Assembly: GCA_905234775.1 (NCBI GenBank)
Contig: CAJOJC010000037.1
Location: 12,790-30,321 of the forward strand
Direction of reading: 5' to 3'
Source of the DNA: an uncultured Bacteroidales bacterium
GTDB taxonomy: Bacteria; Bacteroidota; Bacteroidia; Bacteroidales; UBA932
Length of the DNA: 17,532 nucleotides
The notes below the pieces were generated by a model, which worked only from the letters and a program-made list of their open reading frames with translations, did not search any database and was not told where the DNA came from. The position numbers were made by a program, and so were the translations under genes. Positions 1 through 7,781 of this stretch are shown piece by piece (the stretch's first letter is position 1; every line of letters begins with the position of its first letter).

Positions 1-210
1 GAACTCTTCAAGGACATAGCCGGAAAAGGCAACCTGATCATCGCCATACGTAATCAGCATGGGGATATAGCTGCCGCGGGAATAATTGAAAAGATTAACG
101 GAAAATACACGGTCACAACCACCATACGCCTTCCTGACTCCATAGTCGGGGAAACCGAAATAAAGGGATTCAGTGACAGGGAGATAAGGACTAAAATGAG
201 GAACAAATAG
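1..210 (+). CDS. 3' end of an unrecognised protein (partial)
   Basis: Reading frame 1 is open from the first base of the window to a TAG at 208-210, giving the last 69 residues of a protein that begins outside the window. The visible part begins ELFKDIAGKGNLIIAI and ends with a basic stretch (DREIRTKMRNK). It alternates hydrophobic and charged residues (NLIIAI, KYTVTTTIRL), which suggests beta strands. I see no motif that would assign a family. The last 20 bases overlap the 3' end of the convergent acetyltransferase gene. The frame is probably real because it is open throughout and ends at a neat convergent junction, but function is unknown. Confidence 0.6.
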   Translation, partial: ELFKDIAGKGNLIIAIRNQHGDIAAAGIIEKINGKYTVTTTIRLPDSIVGETEIKGFSDREIRTKMRNK

Positions 211-910
211 CGATAGTTCCCAATTTCAAAACCTCTTCAAGCAGGCTTTCGACATACCCGTCGGAGCCTGCTCTGTTTTTTAGGACTGAAATATAGAAGA
301 ACCTGCGAAGATGGGCCTCGGCAACCGCAGCATCAAGAGGCCTGCCGGAAGGACACACATTCAGCGTCATCCCTTCTGCCGGCTCCTTGTCGGAGGACAG
401 CGGCGGCTGTATATAACGCATTCCCAAGCGTCCGAAGCCTCTGCGCTGCCACCACTCGATACGCGCCGAGGAGCTGATCCCGCTAGCGCGCAAATCCTCC
501 TCAAGCTCGGAAGGGCTCATCAGCGACGGGTCGTTCTGCTCGCAGAAGATATAATCGGCCTTAGAAATCTCGCGGACGCGGGAAAGCAAGTCAGTCCCAA
601 GGCCATGGCCCCGATGGTCAGAGGCCACGAAAAGATAATTGATATGTGCGGTCGTGATGCCCTGCGAGGGCACTTCGAACGCGGTGAAATTCACACCTCC
701 GACCGGCCGGCCATCTTCAAGCGCGGCGACCCAGTATTCACGGAAATCCCCGTAGGCCGTGACCAAGTCCGAATCGCCGACCAGGGCCAGCGACGCCTTG
801 ATACCGTCGAGATCCTCCGCCTCGTCGGGATCGGTAAAAATAGTTCTGAAGAGTTCGTAAAGCCTTACGAACTCTTCAGAATCGGCGGAAGTGTAAATCT
901 TGAAATCCAT
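191..910 (-). CDS. GNAT-family N-acetyltransferase
   Basis: A 239-residue protein of the GCN5-related N-acetyltransferase fold, which moves the acetyl group of acetyl-CoA to an amine. The diagnostic motif A is seen as strand INYLFVAS followed by the pyrophosphate-binding loop RGHGLG (residues 100-105) and helix TDLLSRV. WWQRRGFGRL (about 153-162) matches the usual C-terminal GNAT strand. Its start codon overlaps the potD stop (TAATG at 912-908), so it is translationally coupled as the last gene of the potABCD operon. That context suggests, as inference only, acetylation of an imported amine such as a polyamine, but the substrate cannot be read from sequence. Codons 10-22 lie in a perfect 17-bp hairpin followed by a U-tract, which may limit expression. 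The 3' end overlaps the convergent upstream gene by 20 bp. Confidence 0.85.
   Translation of the reverse strand: MDFKIYTSADSEEFVRLYELFRTIFTDPDEAEDLDGIKASLALVGDSDLVTAYGDFREYWVAALEDGRPVGGVNFTAFEVPSQGITTAHINYLFVASDHRGHGLGTDLLSRVREISKADYIFCEQNDPSLMSPSELEEDLRASGISSSARIEWWQRRGFGRLGMRYIQPPLSSDKEPAEGMTLNVCPSGRPLDAAVAEAHLRRFFYISVLKNRAGSDGYVESLLEEVLKLGTIAICSSF
836..881 (-). terminator. Perfect 17-bp hairpin plus U-tract inside the acetyltransferase CDS
   Basis: Positions 844-860 and 865-881 are exact inverted repeats of 17 bp (arm TTCTGAAGAGTTCGTAA) around the 4-nt loop AGCC. On the minus strand, the direction of transcription, the stem is followed by CTATTTTTA, so the RNA would end in a run of five U. 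This is the geometry of an intrinsic terminator or attenuator, although the stem is AT-rich (6 G/C of 17). It begins about 30 nt inside the coding region and encodes part of SEEFVRLYELFR. It could dampen read-through from potD into the acetyltransferase; this role is inferred. Confidence 0.5.
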
Positions 911-2205
911 TAGCGGCGGGCGCGCGGACGGTGTGATTTCTTCTTGCGGGATACCAGCACTATCACCACGACGGCTATAACGGCCACGGCGATGATGATG
1001 TAGGTAATCATGCCGGCGTTGTCACCCTTGACGCGTGACCACATGGCAAGGAGGTTCTCAGTCCTCTCGCCGCTGTCGTGCATGATACCGCAGCGCTCGA
1101 CTATCTGGGTCGAAGGGTACATGACCGGATTAAGCGGAACCGCGGTAGCGTCGGGACCGAAGAAGTAGCTGGCGTCTTCGGGCTCGAAAGACTCGGGATC
1201 CGACATGGCCTCGAGTATCTCGTCGCCGCCGATGCAGCTTACATAGCCGATGACGTCCATGTTGCGCAGGGCGTTTTCAGGTTTGCACATGAAGTTGATG
1301 AAATAGCGGGCAGCCTTGATGTTCTTAGCATACTTAGGGATTACCCAGCCGTCGAACCAGACGATGGAGCCGTCTACAGGAACTGCATAGTCGAGAGAAA
1401 CGCCTACTGCCTCAGCCTCTTCCATGGCCCACTGGGCATCGCCGCTCCAGGTTACGTTAATCCAAGCCTTCTCCTGGGTCATGCGCTCCTTGCCGAAGTC
1501 GGCCTCCCAGCCGGAGACGTTGTCCTTGAAGGTATTGAGGAACTCCTCAACCTGGGCAATGGACTCGTCGGAAGCGTCGAAGGTGATGTCCTTGACGCTG
1601 ATCTCGCCGCGATCGATCCTGTCGCGGTTGAGAGCTATGAGAAGCGAAGTGTAGATATCCCTGAATGCATCCTTCATGAAGAGCTTGCCCTGCCATTTCG
1701 GATCCTTAAGGGTATTCCAGTCTGAAGCCTCTTCGCGGGTAACGTACTTGGTGTTGTAGAGCATACCTACAGTTCCCCACATGTAACCCACTGCATAATC
1801 GTTGGCGTTCTTTCCCGAACCGTTGATCTGGTTGAACTTCTCGACCATGTAAGGAGCTACATTTCCGATATAGTCCGGAGTGTCGCCGAAATCGCGGTCG
1901 ATGGGAAGAAGCAGATCGTTACGGAGCATCCTTTCAATAATGTACTCGGAAGGACACACAACGTCGAAATCTTCATGGCCAAGCTCAATCTTCGAGAGCA
2001 TGATCTCGTTGATGTCGAAAAGTTGGTAGATGATCTTGACCGGTTCGCCGGTCTGCTGCTCATACCACTGCTCGAATTCGCCGAGGAGGTCTTCATCGAT
2101 GTAGTCGGCCCAGTTGTAGACTTTGAGGGTGTGGGCCCTGTCGTCCGCAAAAGCGGAGCCCGCAAGCATCAGCGCGCCTGCGAGGACTAAGAGGAGTTTC
2201 TTCAT
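910..2205 (-). CDS. potD: Polyamine (spermidine/putrescine) ABC transporter substrate-binding protein with C-terminal membrane anchor
   Basis: A 431-residue solute-binding protein of the PotD/PotF family that captures polyamines outside the inner membrane and delivers them to PotBC. Residues 1-20 form a signal peptide ending GSAFA before DDRAH. The family hallmark VYNWADYID follows at about 29-37, with further family segments YAVGYMWGTVGMLYN and WFDGWVIPK. The protein is longer than typical PotD (about 350 residues): residues about 397-418 form an uninterrupted hydrophobic helix (start GMITYIIIAVAVIA) followed by the basic tail SRKKKSHRPRARR. This predicts a C-terminal inner-membrane anchor with the tail in the cytoplasm. 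It overlaps potC (TAATG at 2207-2203) and the acetyltransferase (TAATG). Family assignment is firm; exact polyamine specificity is not visible. Confidence 0.93.
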   Translation of the reverse strand: MKKLLLVLAGALMLAGSAFADDRAHTLKVYNWADYIDEDLLGEFEQWYEQQTGEPVKIIYQLFDINEIMLSKIELGHEDFDVVCPSEYIIERMLRNDLLLPIDRDFGDTPDYIGNVAPYMVEKFNQINGSGKNANDYAVGYMWGTVGMLYNTKYVTREEASDWNTLKDPKWQGKLFMKDAFRDIYTSLLIALNRDRIDRGEISVKDITFDASDESIAQVEEFLNTFKDNVSGWEADFGKERMTQEKAWINVTWSGDAQWAMEEAEAVGVSLDYAVPVDGSIVWFDGWVIPKYAKNIKAARYFINFMCKPENALRNMDVIGYVSCIGGDEILEAMSDPESFEPEDASYFFGPDATAVPLNPVMYPSTQIVERCGIMHDSGERTENLLAMWSRVKGDNAGMITYIIIAVAVIAVVVIVLVSRKKKSHRPRARR

Positions 2206-2999
2206 TATTTCTTATTCTTGTTTGACTTCATTGTACGGATGTTGATCACGACCAGCAGAAGCAGCACAACCAGGAAAACCACCGTCATCAGCGGACGCAG
2301 TTCGGGGGTAAGACCGCCCTTGCGAGCGTCGGCATAAATAAAGGTCGACAAGGTCTCGAGACCCTGGTTACCCTTGGTGAAAAGGGTCACGGCGAAATCG
2401 TCGATCGACAGGGTGAAAGCCAAGATGAAACCGGAGATCATTCCGGGCTTGATCTGAGGCACTATCACCTTCCAGAGTGCCTGCGAAGGCGTTGCGCCCA
2501 GGTCAAGCGCGGCTTCGTAGATATTGGGGTTCATCTGCTGGAGCTTCGGCATCACGCTCAACACTACGTAAGGGGTGCAGAAAGTGACATGGGCCAGCAG
2601 CACTGTCGTGTAGCCCTGAGTAACTCCAAGGCCCACAAAGAGCAGGAATAGGGAGATACCGGTGATAATATCGGGGTTCAGCATCGGGATGTCGTTGACA
2701 AAAGTCACCGCCTGACGCGTACGACCCTTCAGATTATGTATGCCTATTGCGGCGATCGAGCCGAGAATAGTCGACAGGATTGCGGCCAGAATACCTATAG
2801 TCAGCGTATTCTCCACCGAACGGAGCATGGCGTTGCTTACGCCGCCCGCAAACAAGTTGCGGTAAAGTTCCAGCGAGAAACCGGTCCAGTTGCCGAGGAC
2901 CTTAGCCTCCGTAAAGGAGAATATTGCGATAATCAATATCGGGCTGTAAAGCAGAAGCAGGAGCAGCCATAGGTAAGCCTGTGCAAATAACTTTTTCAT
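2205..2999 (-). CDS. potC: Polyamine ABC transporter permease PotC
   Basis: A 264-residue inner-membrane permease of the binding-protein-dependent (MetI-like) family. It starts with a membrane segment (LWLLLLLLYSPILIIAIFSF) characteristic of PotC/PotI and has about six hydrophobic segments. The cytoplasmic EAA loop, which docks onto the ATPase, is visible as EAALDLGATPSQALWKVIVP followed by IKPGMISG. The late segment FTLSIDDFAVTLFTKG is typical of PotC. It pairs with PotB to form the channel. It overlaps potB by 4 nt (ATGA, 2996-2999) and potD by 1 nt, so the three products should be made in a coupled fashion. The tail is basic (MKSNKNKK). Confidence 0.95.
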   Translation of the reverse strand: MKKLFAQAYLWLLLLLLYSPILIIAIFSFTEAKVLGNWTGFSLELYRNLFAGGVSNAMLRSVENTLTIGILAAILSTILGSIAAIGIHNLKGRTRQAVTFVNDIPMLNPDIITGISLFLLFVGLGVTQGYTTVLLAHVTFCTPYVVLSVMPKLQQMNPNIYEAALDLGATPSQALWKVIVPQIKPGMISGFILAFTLSIDDFAVTLFTKGNQGLETLSTFIYADARKGGLTPELRPLMTVVFLVVLLLLVVINIRTMKSNKNKK

Positions 3000-3778
3000 A
3001 TCAGACCTCCCGTTTCATCTTCGACCTCCTTGCCGCTGTCGGAAAGAAGAGTCGTTAAACCTATGATTACCAGCATAATGAGAGCCAGGGCAGCGCCGTA
3101 GTTCCACATTCCGTTGTTGATGTTCTCCTGGATAGTCGTACCGAAAAGCTTCACCTTGTTCATGGTGAGTAACTCGGCGACCGCGAAGGTGCTGATTGTC
3201 GGCATAAACACCATCAGTATACCGCTCCACACACCCGGCATCGACAGGGGCACCGTCACCTTGAGGAAAACCTTCGCTGGCGAAGCACCCAGATCCTGGG
3301 CGGCCTCGGCGTACGAACGGTCCATCTTGTTCAGGGTGTTGTAGATGGGGTAAATCATGAACGGCAGGAAGTTATATACCATACCGAACAGGAGCGCGCC
3401 CTCGCCCAGCGGAATGCGCGAGAAGTCGAACAGAGCCACGGTCGCGAGCGTACGGATGAGCATGTTGATCCACATCGGGAGAATGAACAGCATCACGGTC
3501 ACAGCCGAACGGTTGAGTTTGGGGTTGCTCAGAATCCATGCCGCCGGATATCCCAGCAGCAGGCAGAGCACGGTCGTTATCAACGCTATCTCTATGGAAT
3601 ACAGGAAGGTGTTCAGGTCCTCCTTGGTCTGGAAGAACTTCACGAAGTTGTCGAAGGTGAAGTGGCCGGAGCCGTCGCGGAAAGCGTACAGCAGGACCAT
3701 CACCAGCGGCAACACCACGAACACCGCCATGAAGATGACGTAAGGCAGCGACCAGTATGACCTTTTGAATGTTTTCAT
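2996..3778 (-). CDS. potB: Polyamine ABC transporter permease PotB
   Basis: A 260-residue permease partner of PotC. It has an N-terminal hydrophobic segment (LPYVIFMAVFVVLPLVMVLL), further membrane helices, and an EAA loop seen as AEAAQDLGASPAKVFLKVTVP then SMPGVWSG. The family segment LFILPMWINMLIRTLA is also present. I chose the ATG at 3778, which overlaps the potA TGA by one base (TGATG). A GTG at 3781 lies directly upstream in frame and would add one residue, so the start is ambiguous by one codon. The gene sits between potA and potC in a tightly coupled operon. Confidence 0.94.
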   Translation of the reverse strand: MKTFKRSYWSLPYVIFMAVFVVLPLVMVLLYAFRDGSGHFTFDNFVKFFQTKEDLNTFLYSIEIALITTVLCLLLGYPAAWILSNPKLNRSAVTVMLFILPMWINMLIRTLATVALFDFSRIPLGEGALLFGMVYNFLPFMIYPIYNTLNKMDRSYAEAAQDLGASPAKVFLKVTVPLSMPGVWSGILMVFMPTISTFAVAELLTMNKVKLFGTTIQENINNGMWNYGAALALIMLVIIGLTTLLSDSGKEVEDETGGLI

Positions 3779-5139
3779 CACTTCACGTTAGCCTTGAGGA
3801 AGTTGATGCCCACAAGGTCGCCCTTGTCCCAGATGTCGTTTGTGTCGACCCAAAGGAAACCCTCGTCGGTCTTAATAGTAAGGTGATAACGGTCGCCCTT
3901 GTAAAGGATGAAGTAGACTTCGCCTTCGAGCACTGCGCTCTCGACGTCGTCGACCAGATCGACCTTGTCGAACGGGACCTCAACGGCCACCTCGGTTCCA
4001 GCCTCCAACTCATTGGGTATAGGGAATTTACCGCCAAGGACTTCAATGGTTTCACCATCTATCACCTCACCCTGAAGGACATTTGCGGTGCGCTCTTTCT
4101 TCATAACCTGGATATCCTGGGGCTTGATGTAGAGCATCACTTTTTCGCCCACGTCGTAGGCGTCGTAGTCCTGAATCATAAGCTCGTAGCCCTTGTCGGT
4201 CTCTACGAACATCTCGTAATGAACACCCTTGAAGGTGCATGACTTGACGGTCGCGGTAAACTGGCATTTATTCTCGCTCTCGGTGAAATAAATGTCCTCC
4301 GGACGAACAACCACATCTACCGGATTGTCCTCGCCGAAACCAGAGTCGACGCACTTGAAGTCATGGCCTATGAAATTGACCTCCTTGTCGCGTATCATCG
4401 TAGCATTGAGGATATTGCTCTCGCCAATAAAGTCTGCGACAAAGCTGTTGACCGGCTCGTTGTAGATATCTGCCGGAGTTCCAATCTGCTGGATCTTACC
4501 CTCGTTCATAACCACAATCGTATCGGAAAGCGTAAGCGCCTCTTCCTGGTCGTGAGTTACGTATATAAAGGTAATGCCGAGTTTCTGGTGCATTTCCTTA
4601 AGCTCGATCTGCATATCCTTTCTCATCTTCAGGTCGAGGGCGCTGAGGGGCTCGTCGAGAAGCAGAACCTTCGGGCGGTTTACCAGAGCTCGCGCGATTG
4701 CGATGCGCTGCTGCTGGCCGCCGGAAAGGGTGGTGACGTCGCGGTCTTCGTAGTCGGACATGGCCACGAGCTTGAGGATCTTCCTTACGCGGGTCTCAAT
4801 CTCGTTCTCCGGCACCTTCGCGAGCTTGAGGCCGAAGGCGATGTTGTCGTAGACGTCGAGATGCGGGAAAAGCGCATAACGCTGGAAAACGGTGTTGAGC
4901 GGCCTTTTGTGGGGCGGGACGCCTAGCAGGTCCTTCCCGTCCATCGTGATGCGGCCCGAATCGGGATTCAGGAAGCCGGCGATCATGCGCAGGAGGGTCG
5001 TCTTACCGCAGCCAGAAGGACCAAGGAAGGTGATGAACTCTCCCCTGTTGATATACAGGTTGATGTCCTCGAGCACTTTTTTATCGCCGAAAGACTTCGA
5101 CAGATGCTCGATGTTGATGATAACTTCGCTTTTTGCCAT
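3778..5139 (-). CDS. potA: Polyamine ABC transporter ATP-binding protein PotA (long form)
   Basis: The ATPase that powers polyamine import, acting on the cytoplasmic face of PotBC. Motifs seen: Walker A GPSGCGKT (40-47), Q-loop FQRYALFPH (Q86), ABC signature LSGGQQ (138-143), Walker B LLLDEP (159-164), D-loop SALD, and H-loop VTHD (H196). The C-terminal regulatory part holds a TOBE-like segment including [12 protein letters not shown] (about 274-285) and [11 protein letters not shown] (about 336-346). At 453 residues it is longer than the usual 350-380. The extra C-terminal stretch (about 350-453, [14 protein letters not shown] onward) looks like a further TOBE-type beta domain. It lies 3 nt downstream of the porin-like gene and overlaps potB. 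Confidence 0.95.
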   Translation of the reverse strand: MAKSEVIINIEHLSKSFGDKKVLEDINLYINRGEFITFLGPSGCGKTTLLRMIAGFLNPDSGRITMDGKDLLGVPPHKRPLNTVFQRYALFPHLDVYDNIAFGLKLAKVPENEIETRVRKILKLVAMSDYEDRDVTTLSGGQQQRIAIARALVNRPKVLLLDEPLSALDLKMRKDMQIELKEMHQKLGITFIYVTHDQEEALTLSDTIVVMNEGKIQQIGTPADIYNEPVNSFVADFIGESNILNATMIRDKEVNFIGHDFKCVDSGFGEDNPVDVVVRPEDIYFTESENKCQFTATVKSCTFKGVHYEMFVETDKGYELMIQDYDAYDVGEKVMLYIKPQDIQVMKKERTANVLQGEVIDGETIEVLGGKFPIPNELEAGTEVAVEVPFDKVDLVDDVESAVLEGEVYFILYKGDRYHLTIKTDEGFLWVDTNDIWDKGDLVGINFLKANVK

Positions 5140-5142
5140 TTC

Positions 5143-6117
5143 CTAGAGAGAGATGGGGATGTTGCAGGTCACACCCAGGTTGAAAAAGAGTCCGGGATCG
5201 AGATAGCCGATATTGGAATCGCCCCAGCGGTACCCGCCGATGGCGTGGACACGCAGCCACTCATAAGGAAGCCAGTGAAGACCAGCAGCCGCAGTCATGT
5301 ATTCCAGGCCGCCGGAGGCTATTTTTTCGTAGCCAGCCTTTGCGAGGACTTCGAATTGCTCCCCAACCGGTACCGTACCCATAAGAGAGGTAGTGAAGCC
5401 ATTGAGGAAGATGAAATTGAAATCACCCACTTTGTTGGTGTAGTCTGCGACTATGCGGCTCTCGCCCACATAAACCTGCGCTCCCGCCGAAAGGACGCCG
5501 AGCGGATCGCCAACTCCCGTATTGAAAAGATTATAGGCGACCATGGCCCCGAAGGAGTCTTCCTGCTCATAGCGGGCCCTAAGGCCGTAGGTCAGGAGAC
5601 CGTCTCCGAAAGGATGCTCGCTGAAGGGAGAACTGCTGACCTTGAAATCGAGGGTAAGGTTCTCGATAGGCAGCCACGAAGCGCGGATTCCCCACTGATA
5701 GATAGGGAGTGCGCTCCACATTGTCGTAGCGAACGGGATATGGACGTCCCAGTCGTATTCGTCCATCTCGTAGGTTCCCCAGCAAAGGTCTGCCTTTCCG
5801 AGGGACAGCTCAACCTTATCAAGCGAATATGTGAGATATGCGTAATCCAGCCAGTTTACATCGTCTGAGTGGAGGGTGTTCGTATACAGAGCACCCGGCT
5901 CTGAAGAAAGCCAGTGAGCGCAGACTGTGTATGAAAGATTGTCGGAAATGTTACCCTCCAGAAGGGTATAAAGAGAGGAGTTGCCGAGTGGGTCACCATA
6001 GAGGTATTCTGCCCTGGCAATAACGGATAACTCGGCATTGCTACCACCGAGTTCGTCAGAGAGCAGCACAGCAACATTGCTGCGATAACGAATGGTTTTC
6101 TCATTTCCAAGTACCAT
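5143..6117 (-). CDS. Porin-like outer-membrane beta-barrel protein, probable frameshift at the signal peptide
   Basis: The long frame gives 324 residues rich in alternating aromatic and polar strands with short turns (for example LSVIARAEYLYGDP, ISDNLSYTVCAHWLSS, VELSLGKADLCWGTYEMDEYDWD). This pattern is typical of an outer-membrane barrel. In this frame it starts MVLGNEKTIRYR, with no signal peptide. A different frame starting at the ATG at 6104 encodes a convincing signal peptide, MRKPFVIAAMLLCCS. Removing one CT unit from the CTCTCT run at 6063-6058 would join this directly to DELGGSNAELSV. The gene is therefore likely frameshifted, by mutation, assembly error or phase variation. It is first in the potABCD operon, so a role in polyamine passage across the outer membrane is possible but inferred. 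Confidence 0.7.
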   Translation of the reverse strand: MVLGNEKTIRYRSNVAVLLSDELGGSNAELSVIARAEYLYGDPLGNSSLYTLLEGNISDNLSYTVCAHWLSSEPGALYTNTLHSDDVNWLDYAYLTYSLDKVELSLGKADLCWGTYEMDEYDWDVHIPFATTMWSALPIYQWGIRASWLPIENLTLDFKVSSSPFSEHPFGDGLLTYGLRARYEQEDSFGAMVAYNLFNTGVGDPLGVLSAGAQVYVGESRIVADYTNKVGDFNFIFLNGFTTSLMGTVPVGEQFEVLAKAGYEKIASGGLEYMTAAAGLHWLPYEWLRVHAIGGYRWGDSNIGYLDPGLFFNLGVTCNIPISL

Positions 6118-6151
6118 AAAAAAGGTTTTGGTTCAACTTAAGATATTGGCG

Positions 6152-6182
6152 CAAAAATATGAAATATTTGAGACTTATGCAA
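6152..6182 (-). promoter_or_regulatory. Bacteroidota-type promoter for the porin-pot operon
   Basis: On the minus strand TATTTTTG (6159-6152) matches the TAnnTTTG -7 box. A TTG lies 20 nt upstream (6182-6180), near the expected -33 spacing; it overlaps the 3' end of pdxA. A start of transcription near 6145 would leave a leader of about 28-41 nt before the ATGs at 6117 or 6104. Confidence 0.5.
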
Positions 6183-7266
6183 TCTGCGGGCGATCGGGGC
6201 GCTGGGGACGCTCTTCCTCCACAGGCGTACGATCGATCATGCGGCCCTCGACCAGCTTTTCGTGGGCCTGGCGGCGGCGGAAAATATCCACGGCCGTGAA
6301 GATCGCGGAGCGCATCGAGACCGGGTCTGCCATGTCGCGGCCGGCCATATCGTAGGCGGTTCCATGGTCGGGCGAGGTCCTGACTATCGGCAGACCGGCG
6401 GTATAGTTCACGCCGTCTGAGAATGCGATGGTCTTGAAGGGCGAGAGGCCCTGGTCATGATACATTGCCAGAGTGGCGTCGAATTGCTGATACTTTCCGA
6501 GTCCGAAGTAGCCGTCCGGAGAGAAGGGACCGAACGCTTCGATACCCTCTTCAGTAGCGCGTTTGAGCGCGGGGATAATGATGTCCTGCTCCTCGGTTCC
6601 GAGAAGGCCGCCGTCGCCGCTGTGGGGATTGAGGCTTAGAACGCCGATGGTAGGGTTGTCGTAGCCAAAGTCCTTGATAAGGGACTCCTTCATCAGACGG
6701 AGCTTGCTGAGGATCTTATCTTCGGTAATGGCGCCGGGGACTTCTTTGATGGGGATGTGGCCGGTTACCACTCCCAGTTTCAGACGGTCGCTGACCATGA
6801 GCATCGTCACATCCTTCACTCCGAACTGGTTCATTAGATACTCGGTATGTCCGGGGAATTGGAAGCCCTGGATAGAGACCGACTTCTTATTGATGGGTCC
6901 GGTAACGAGGACATCTATCAAGCCGGCCTTGATGTCGCGGACGGCGGCGTCGAGCGCCTTGATGGCGGAATTCGCCGCCTCCGGGCCCTGGAAACCGGGC
7001 TCGGCATAAGTACTGTCCGGCAGGCAGTTCAGAATGTTGATCTTTTTTGGCTGGGCGTCCTTGGCGTTCTCAATATTATTGAGCGGGAGGCTCTCGATCT
7101 CAGGAATAGTCTTGAGATAGAAGCCGAAGAGTTTCGGCGAACCATATACGATCGGAGTGAACTGGTCGAGTATACGCTCGTCGCAGAGGGCTTTGATGAT
7201 TACTTCATAGCCGATTCCGTTCGAATCTCCTTGTGTGATACCCACAATAAGTTTATTGTCTTTCAT
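6175..7266 (-). CDS. pdxA: 4-hydroxythreonine-4-phosphate dehydrogenase
   Basis: A 363-residue PdxA enzyme of the DXP-dependent pyridoxal phosphate pathway. It oxidises 4-phosphohydroxy-L-threonine with NAD to the intermediate that PdxJ condenses with deoxyxylulose phosphate. Family motifs are GITQGDSNGIGYEV near the N-terminus, VTGPINKKS (121-129), FPGHTEYL (138-144), and the three metal-ligand histidines in VTGH (H170), NPHSGDGG (H215) and YHDQG (H270), then TSPDHGTAYD. The C-terminal tail (about 345-363) is Pro/Arg/Glu-rich and probably disordered. The ATG follows the rnhA stop by one base, so the two are co-transcribed. The assignment is firm. Confidence 0.95.
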   Translation of the reverse strand: MKDNKLIVGITQGDSNGIGYEVIIKALCDERILDQFTPIVYGSPKLFGFYLKTIPEIESLPLNNIENAKDAQPKKINILNCLPDSTYAEPGFQGPEAANSAIKALDAAVRDIKAGLIDVLVTGPINKKSVSIQGFQFPGHTEYLMNQFGVKDVTMLMVSDRLKLGVVTGHIPIKEVPGAITEDKILSKLRLMKESLIKDFGYDNPTIGVLSLNPHSGDGGLLGTEEQDIIIPALKRATEEGIEAFGPFSPDGYFGLGKYQQFDATLAMYHDQGLSPFKTIAFSDGVNYTAGLPIVRTSPDHGTAYDMAGRDMADPVSMRSAIFTAVDIFRRRQAHEKLVEGRMIDRTPVEEERPQRPDRPQIA

Positions 7267-7267
7267 T

Positions 7268-7750
7268 TTAAAATAGTGTTTCTGTTTTAGTCGCTTCGTA
7301 TCCTTCGTCTGCCGGCAGGCCTGGTTCTCCGTAGGCCGCTACTGCGAGGCGGTCGCAGCGCTCGTTTTCGGGGTGTCCGGCATGGCCTTTTATCCAGTGG
7401 AAGTTTACTTTGTGTTTTTTGTAAAGAGGGAGAAAAGCCTGCCAAAGGTCAGGATTCTTAACCTTCTTCCAGCCCTTCGCCACCCAGGTGTCTAACCAGC
7501 CTTCAGTAAGGGCCTTTACTACGTAAGTACTGTCGCTGTAGACCTCTACGTCTGCGCAGTCCCACTTAATCGCTTCCAGACCCTTAATTACTGCGAGCAG
7601 TTCCATCCTGTTGTTCGTCGTAAGACGGAAGCCTCCGCTGAGTTCCTTACGGATATCTCCACACTTGAGGACTATCCCATAGCCCCCGGGGCCAGGGTTT
7701 CCGCTGGCGGCTCCGTCTGTATAGAGATATATGGTCTGCTTCTGCTCCAT
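7268..7750 (-). CDS. rnhA: Ribonuclease HI
   Basis: A 160-residue type 1 RNase H that cuts the RNA strand of RNA-DNA hybrids (R-loops, primers). The DEDD active site is complete: D12 in [15 protein letters not shown]50 in [10 protein letters not shown]73 in VYSDSTYV and D133 in NERCDRLA; the assisting histidine is H126 in GHAGHPENE. The length matches the standalone family (about 155 residues). I start at the ATG at 7750. An upstream in-frame TTG at 7759 would lie inside the -7 box and is unlikely. The -7 box ends only 6 nt before the ATG, implying a leaderless or near-leaderless mRNA. It is followed at once by pdxA. Confidence 0.95.
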   Translation of the reverse strand: MEQKQTIYLYTDGAASGNPGPGGYGIVLKCGDIRKELSGGFRLTTNNRMELLAVIKGLEAIKWDCADVEVYSDSTYVVKALTEGWLDTWVAKGWKKVKNPDLWQAFLPLYKKHKVNFHWIKGHAGHPENERCDRLAVAAYGEPGLPADEGYEATKTETLF

Positions 7751-7756
7751 TATCCG

Positions 7757-7774
7757 CAAAAATAACTATTTTTG
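7757..7774. promoter_or_regulatory. Symmetric divergent promoter, rnhA (-) and rfbD (+)
   Basis: Two TATTTTTG boxes face outwards: minus strand 7764-7757 and plus strand 7767-7774, separated by the dinucleotide AC. Together they form an 18-nt palindrome with 8-bp arms. The ATG of rnhA lies 6 nt from its box and that of rfbD 7 nt from its box, so both transcripts would start at or next to the start codon. Any -33 elements would lie inside the opposite gene; I see no strong ones. Confidence 0.6.
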
Positions 7775-7781
7775 TACAATT

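Noticed and set aside
1..878. GAACTCTTCA occurs at 1-10 and again within the acetyltransferase hairpin (869-878)
   Set aside because: A ten-base match alone is weak and the flanks do not match, so it is treated as chance.
311..913. 200-codon plus-strand open frame opposite the acetyltransferase
   Set aside because: Antisense shadow; the minus strand shows a proper GNAT motif and operon coupling.
6118..6174. Small RNA or riboswitch between pdxA and the barrel gene
   Set aside because: Only about 57 bp, AT-rich, with a promoter box but no conserved fold.
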